From positions 21,243,933 to 21,307,932 of the forward strand of contig OY282608.1 of NCBI GenBank assembly GCA_958298945.1: 64,000 nucleotides of DNA. The letters run 5' to 3'. Below are positions 58,681-64,000 of the stretch, piece by piece. The stretch is from Atherix ibis. Taxonomy: Eukaryota > Arthropoda > Insecta > Diptera > Athericidae. The number at the start of each line of letters is the position of its first letter. Position 1 is the stretch's first letter. Position numbers and translations under genes: made by a program. The notes under the pieces were generated by a model. It did no database searches, was not told the DNA's origin, and saw nothing but the letters and a program-made list of their open reading frames with translations.

Positions 58681-58796
58681 CCCAACAAACCAACAAACCA
58701 ACAAACCAACAAACCAACAAGCCAACAAGCCAACAAACCAACAAACCAACAAGCCAACAAACCAACAAACCAACAAACCAACAAACCAACAAACCA

Positions 58797-60407
58797 ACAT
58801 GCCAACAAAACAACAAACTAAGTAACCAACAAGCCAACAAACCAACAAACCAACAAACCAACAAGCCAACAAGCCAACAAACCAACAAACCAACAAACCA
58901 ACAAACCAAGTAACCAACAAACCAAAAAACCATCAAACGAACAAAGCAACAAACCAACAAACCAAAAAACCAACAAGCCAACAAACCAACAAACAAATAA
59001 ACCAACAAACCAACAAACAAATAAACCAACAAACCAACAAACCAACAAACCAACAAACCAACAAACCAACAAACCAAAAAACCAACAAACCAACAAACCA
59101 ACAAGCCAACAAGCCAACAAACCAACAAGCCAACAAGCCAACAAACCAACAAACCAACAAACCAACAAGCCAACAAACCAACAAACCAACAAACCAACAA
59201 GCCAACAAACCAACAAATAAATAAACCAACAAACCAAAAAACCAACAAACCAACAAACCAACAAACCAACAAGCCAACAAACCAACAAACAAATAAACCA
59301 ACAAACCAACAAACCAACTAACCAAAAAACCAACAAACCAACAATCCAACAAGCCAACAAACCAACAAACTAACAAACAAACAAATGAACTAATCAACAA
59401 ACCAGCAAACTAAGTAACCAACAAGCCAACAAACCAACAAACCAACAAGCCAACAAGCCAACAAACCAACAAACCAACAAGCCAACAAACCAACAAACCA
59501 ACAAACTAACAAACCAACAAACCAACAAACCAACAAACCAACAAGCCAACAAACCAACAAACAAATAAACCAACGAACCAAAACACCAACAAACCAACAA
59601 ACCAACAAGCCAACAAACCAACAAACCAACAAACCAGCAAACCAAGTAACCAACAAGCCAACAAACCAACAAACCAAAAACCGACAAGCCAACAAACCAA
59701 CAAACCAACAAACCAACAAGCCAAAAAACCAACAAACCAACAAACCAACAAACCAACAAGCCAACAAGCCAACAAGCCAACAAGCCACCAAACCAACAAA
59801 CCAACAAACCAACAAGCCAACAAACCAACAAGCCAACAAACCAACAAACCAACAAACCAACAAGCCAACAAACCAACAAACCAACAAACCAACAAACCAA
59901 CAAACCAACAAGCCAGCAAACCAACAAACCAACAAGCCAACAAACCAACAAACCAACAAACCAAAAAACCAACAAACCAACAAACCAACAAACCAACAAA
60001 CCAACAAACCAACAAGCCAAAAAACCAACAAACCAACAAACCAACAAACCAAGTAACCAAAAGACCAACAAACTAACAAACCAACAAGCCAACAAGCCAA
60101 CAAACCAACAAGCCAACCAACCAAGTAACCAAAAAGCCAACAAACTAACAAACCAACAAGCCAACAAGCCAACAAGCCAACAAACCAACAAACCAACAAG
60201 CCAGCAAACCAACAAACCAACGAGCCAACAAACTAACAAACCAAAAAACCAACATGCCAACAAACCAACAAACTAAGTAACCAACAAGCCAACAAACCAA
60301 CAAACCAACAAACCAACAAACCAACAAGCCAACAAGCCAACAAACCAACAAACTAACAAACCAACAAACCAACAAGCCAACAAACCAACAAGCCAACAAA
60401 CCAACAA
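58797..60407. repeat. 1.6-kb tandem repeat in zone 5, copy B
   Basis: This is the second copy of the block at 57,062. It lies about 115 bp after the end of copy A, with only ordinary octamers in between. Both copies share the acaaatgaactaatc and cgagcc variants, which are rare elsewhere. Confidence 0.8.
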
Positions 60408-62085
60408 ACCAACAAACCAAGTAACCAAAAAGCCAACAAACTAACAAACCAATAAGCCAACAAGCCAACAAACCAACAAACCAACAAAGCAACAAGCCAA
60501 CAAGCCAACAAATCAACAAACCAAAAAACCAACGAACCAACAAACCAACAAACCAACAAACCAACAAACCAACAAGCCAACAAGCCAACAAACCAACAAA
60601 CCAACAAACCAACAAGCCAACAAGCCAACAAGCCAACAAACCAACAAACCAACAAACCAACAAGCCAACAAACCAACAAGCCAACAAGCCAACAAGCCAA
60701 CAAACCAACAAACCAACAAAGCAACAAACCAAAAAACCAACAAACCAAAAAACCAACAAACCAACAAACCATCAAACGAACAAAGCAACAAGCCAACAAG
60801 CCAACAAACCAACAAACCAACAAGCCAACAAACCAACAAACCAACAAGCCAACAAGCCAACAAACCAACAAACCAACAAACCAACAAGCCAACAAACCAA
60901 CAAACCAACAAGCCAACAAACCAACAAACCAACAAACCAACAAACCAACAAGCCAACAAGCCAACAAACCAACAAACCAACAAGCCAACAAACCAACAAA
61001 CCAACAAGCCAACAAACCAACAAACCAACATGCCAACAAACCAACAAACTAAGTAACCAACAAGCCAACAAACCAACAAACCAACAAGCCAACAAGCCAA
61101 CAAACCAACAAACCAACAAACCAACAAACCAAGTAACCAACAAACCAAAAAACCATCAAACGAACAAAGCAACAAACCAACAAACCAAAAAACCAACAAG
61201 CCAACAAACCAACAAACAAATAAACCAACAAACCAACAAACAAATAAACCAACAAACCAACAAACCAACAAACCAACAAACCAACAAACCAAAAAACCAA
61301 CAAACCAACAAACCAACAAGCCAACAAGCCAACAAACCAACAAGCCAACAAGCCAACAAACCAACAAACCAACAAACCAACAAGCCAACAAACCAACAAA
61401 CCAACAAACCAACAAACCAACAAGCCAACAAACCAACAAATAAATAAACCAACAAACCAAAAAACCAACAAACCAACAAACCAACAAACCAACAAGCCAA
61501 CAAACCAACAAACAAATAAACCAACAAACCAACAAACCAACAAACCAACTAACCAAAAAACCAACAAACCAACAATCCAACAAGCCAACAAACCAACAAA
61601 CTAACAAACCAACAAACGAACTAATCAACAAACCAGCAAACTAAGTAACCAACAAGCCAACAAACCAACAAACCAACAAGCCAACAAGCCAACAAACCAA
61701 CAAACCAACAAGCCAACAAACCAACAAACCAACAAACTAACAAACCAACAAACCAACAAACCAACAAACCAACAAGCCAACAAACCAACAAACAAATAAA
61801 CCAACAAACCAAAACACCAACAAACCAACAAACCAACAAGCCAACAAACCAACAAACCAACAGACCAGCAAACCAAGTAACCAACAAGCCAACAAACCAA
61901 CAAACCAAAAACCGACAAGCCAACAAACCAACAAACCAACAAACCAACAAGCCAAAAAACCAACAAACCAACAAAACAACAAACCAACAAGCCAACAAGC
62001 CAACAAGCCAACAAGCCAACAAACCAACAAACCAACAAACCAACAAGCCAACAAACCAACAAGCCAACAAACCAACAAACCAACA
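60300..62085. repeat. 1.8-kb block duplicated at a distance of 7,075 bp, copy B
   Basis: This is the second copy of the block at about 53,225. Its left edge overlaps the end of the right member of the 1.6-kb tandem pair. The match is lost near 62,085, where this copy goes on to accaagta while copy A continues with ordinary units. Confidence 0.8.
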
Positions 62086-64000
62086 AACCAACAAGCCAAC
62101 AAACCAACAAACCAACAAACCAAGTAACCAAAAAGCCAACAAACTAAAAAACCAACAAGCCAACAAGCCAACAAGCCAACAAGCCAACAAACCAACAAAC
62201 CAACAAGCCAACAAACCCACAAAACAAAAAAGCCAACAAACCAACAAACCAACAAACCAAAAAACCAACAAACCAACAAACCAACAAACCAACAAACCAA
62301 CAAACCAACAAGCCAACAAACCAACAAACCAACAAACCAACAAACCAAGTAACCAAAAGGCCAACAAACTAACAAACCAACAAGCCAACAAGCCAACAAG
62401 CCAACAAACCAACAAGCCAACAAACCAACAAACCAACAAAGCAACAAGCCAACAAGCCAACAAACCAACAAACCAACAAACCAAGTAACCAAAAGGCCAA
62501 CAAACTAACAAACCAACAAGCCAACAAGCCAACAAACCAACAAGCCAACAAACCAACAAACCAACAAACCAACAAACCAACAAACCAACAAACCAACAAA
62601 CCAACAAACCAACAAACCAACATGCCAACAAACCAACAAACTAAGTAACCAACAAGCCAACAAACCCACAAACCAACAAACCAACATGCCAACAAACCAA
62701 CAAACTAAGTAACCAAAAAGCCAACAAACCAACAAACCAACAAGCCAACAAGCCAACAAACCAACAAACCAATAAACCAACAAGCCAACAAACCAACAAG
62801 CCAACAAACCAACAAACCAACAAGCCAACAAGCCAACAAACCAACAAACCAACAAACCAACAAGCCAACAAACCAACAAACCAACAAGCCAACAAACCAA
62901 CAAACCAACAAACCAACAAACCAACAAGCCAACAAGCCAACAAACCAACAAACCAACAAACCAACAAAGCAACAAGCCAACAAGCCAACAAACCAACAAA
63001 CCAATAAACCAACAAGCCAACAAACCAACAAGCCAACAAACCAACAAACCAACAAGCCAACAAGCCAACAAACCAACAAACCAACAAACCAACAAATCAA
63101 CAAACCAACAGACCAACAAACTAAGTAACCAAAAAGCCAACAAACTAACAAACCAACAAGCCAACAAGCCAACAAACCAACAAACCAACAAAGCAACAAA
63201 CCAACAAACCAACAAACCAACAAACCAGCAAGCCAACAAGCCAACAAACCAACAAACCAACAAGCCAACAAGCCAACAAACCAACAAACCAACAAAGCAA
63301 CAAACCAACAAACCAACAAACCAACAAACCAACAAACCAACAAGCCAACAAGCCAACAAACCAACAAACTAAGAAACCAACAAACGAACTAACCAACAAA
63401 CCAACAAGCCAACAAGCCAACAAACCAACAAACCAACAAACCAACAAACCAAGTAACCAACAAGCCAACAAACCAACAAACCAACAAGCCAACAAGCCAA
63501 CAAACCAACAAACCAACAAGCCAACAAACCAACAAACCAACAAGCCAACAAACCAACAAACCAACAAACCAAAAAACCAACAAACCAACAAACCAACAAA
63601 CCAACATACCAAGTAACCAAAAAGCCAACAAACTGACAAACCAACCAGCCAACAAACCAACAAGCCAACAAGCCAACAAACCAACAAACCAACAAAGCAA
63701 CAAACCAACAAACCAACAAACCAACAAACCAACAAGCCAACAAACCAACAAACTAACAAACCAACAAACGAACTAACCAACAAACCAACAAGCCAACAAG
63801 CCAACAAACCAACAAACCAACAAACCAACAAACCAACAAACCAAGTAACCAAAAAGCCAACAAACTAACAAACCAACAAGCCAACAAGCCAACAAACCAA
63901 CAAACCAACAAACCAGCAAGCCAACAAACCAACAAACAAATAAACCAACAAACCAACAAACCAACAAACCAACAAACCAAAAAACCAACAAACCAAAAAA

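Larger units (their letters stand above)
315..61170. repeat. Dispersed marker catcaaacgaacaaagc, 34 copies
   Basis: Three consecutive variant units (accatcaa, acgaacaa, agcaacaa) always occur together. The string begins at 315, 1283, 2586, 5201, 8168, 9696, 11620, 12020, 15204, 19114, 31997, 32365, 34618, 36886, 39424, 39816, 40704, 41080, 44146, 44538, 45426, 45802, 46538, 46939, 48535, 50876, 53695, 54079, 57196, 58931, 60770 and 61154. It has the form tatcaaacg at 19506 and 22641. It often comes in pairs 368-401 bp apart. The first member is usually followed by gccaacaa units and the second by accaacaa units or by tacaacaa. It is the best internal landmark of the higher-order repeat. I know of no function for it. 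Confidence 0.85.
1..64000. repeat. Octamer satellite array (accaacaa)n, filling the whole window
   Basis: Every line of the window reads as head-to-tail copies of accaacaa, or of gccaacaa in which the first base is changed to G. The complementary strand reads ttgttggt. No inverted unit and no stretch of non-repeat sequence was seen, and the array is cut by both window ends. Most variant units keep the 8-bp length, so they are substitutions in register: accaaaaa, accaagta, actaacaa, atcaacaa, acaaataa, accaataa, agcaacaa, gccagcaa, accaacat. The + strand is therefore nearly free of T and poor in G. Such arrays grow by replication slippage and unequal exchange and are typical of eukaryotic constitutive heterochromatin. 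That placement is inference, since there is no flanking DNA. The array holds no gene in any 300-base stretch. Confidence 0.98.
55860..64000. repeat. Array zone 5: after the last zone 4 marker
   Basis: The octamer array continues to the window end without the ccccc or cccagt markers. The left part holds the 1.6-kb tandem pair and copy B of the 7,075-bp-offset block. The last 2 kb (about 62,090-64,000) is rich in accaagta, accaaaaa and catgccaac strings and resembles zones 1 and 2. The final bases, ccaacaaaccaaaaaa, are still inside the repeat, so the array extends further. Confidence 0.65.

Noticed and set aside
315..61170. aacaaag strings in the 34 markers and in other agcaacaa units as SOX or TCF/LEF binding sites
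   Set aside because: The match to the short consensus is one base away from the ordinary aacaaac of the repeat, so many chance matches are expected. Nothing else suggests a regulatory element.
1..64000. CRISPR array or phage-like direct repeats
   Set aside because: There are no spacers. Repeats are contiguous 8-bp units with no unique sequence between them, and no cas genes are present.
1..64000. Terminal telomere
   Set aside because: No ttaggg, ttagg, tttaggg or other canonical telomere unit was seen on either strand, and the array has no end in the window.
1..64000. Transposon, LTR or tRNA/rRNA fragment hidden between the repeats
   Set aside because: I read the window line by line and found no stretch of more than a few units that departs from the octamer family. 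The richest departures (such as agctcac or gaactgatc) are single variant units in register or one base off.

Overview
The whole 64,000-base window is one uninterrupted tandem array of an 8-bp unit. On the + strand the unit is accaacaa, with gccaacaa as a very common second form; on the - strand it reads ttgttggt. I found no unique sequence, gene, RNA gene, transposon, CRISPR array or regulatory site. The array runs off both ends of the window. All units point the same way, so the + strand is almost pure A and C, with G and T present only in variant units. A gene-free satellite of this size points to a eukaryotic chromosome, for example heterochromatin, a centromere-proximal or subtelomeric block, or a sex chromosome. 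Nothing in the sequence identifies the species.

The array is hierarchical. Units carrying characteristic substitutions, such as accaagta, actaacaa, acaaataa, accaataa and the catcaaacgaacaaagc string, recur in fixed orders and form higher-order repeats of about 1.3 to 4.7 kb. Rare diagnostic variants are confined to parts of the array, giving five zones. Zone 1 (about 1-8,880) is dominated by 1.3-kb and 2.97-kb duplications. Zone 2 (about 8,880-18,800) is a looser mosaic. Zone 3 (about 18,800-29,700) is marked by cacacaaac. Zone 4 (about 31,000-55,860) is marked by aacccccaaacc and cccagtaacc. Zone 5 (about 55,860-64,000) contains a 1.6-kb tandem pair and a copy of a block that also lies 7,075 bp upstream. 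The most striking event is a 4,722-bp tandem duplication (copies from 36,902 and 41,624) in which I saw no difference between copies.

Six-frame translation gives hundreds of long open frames up to 641 codons, but these follow directly from the repeat. The consensus has no stop codon in any frame on either strand. Because 8 is not a multiple of 3, all three frames of a strand encode the same eight-residue peptide, rotated: LLVCWFVG on the - strand and TNKPTNQQ on the + strand. I therefore annotate no coding sequence. The window is best read as a record of satellite evolution by slippage, unequal exchange and local homogenisation. Boundaries below were found by eye from shared variant positions and are approximate unless stated otherwise.
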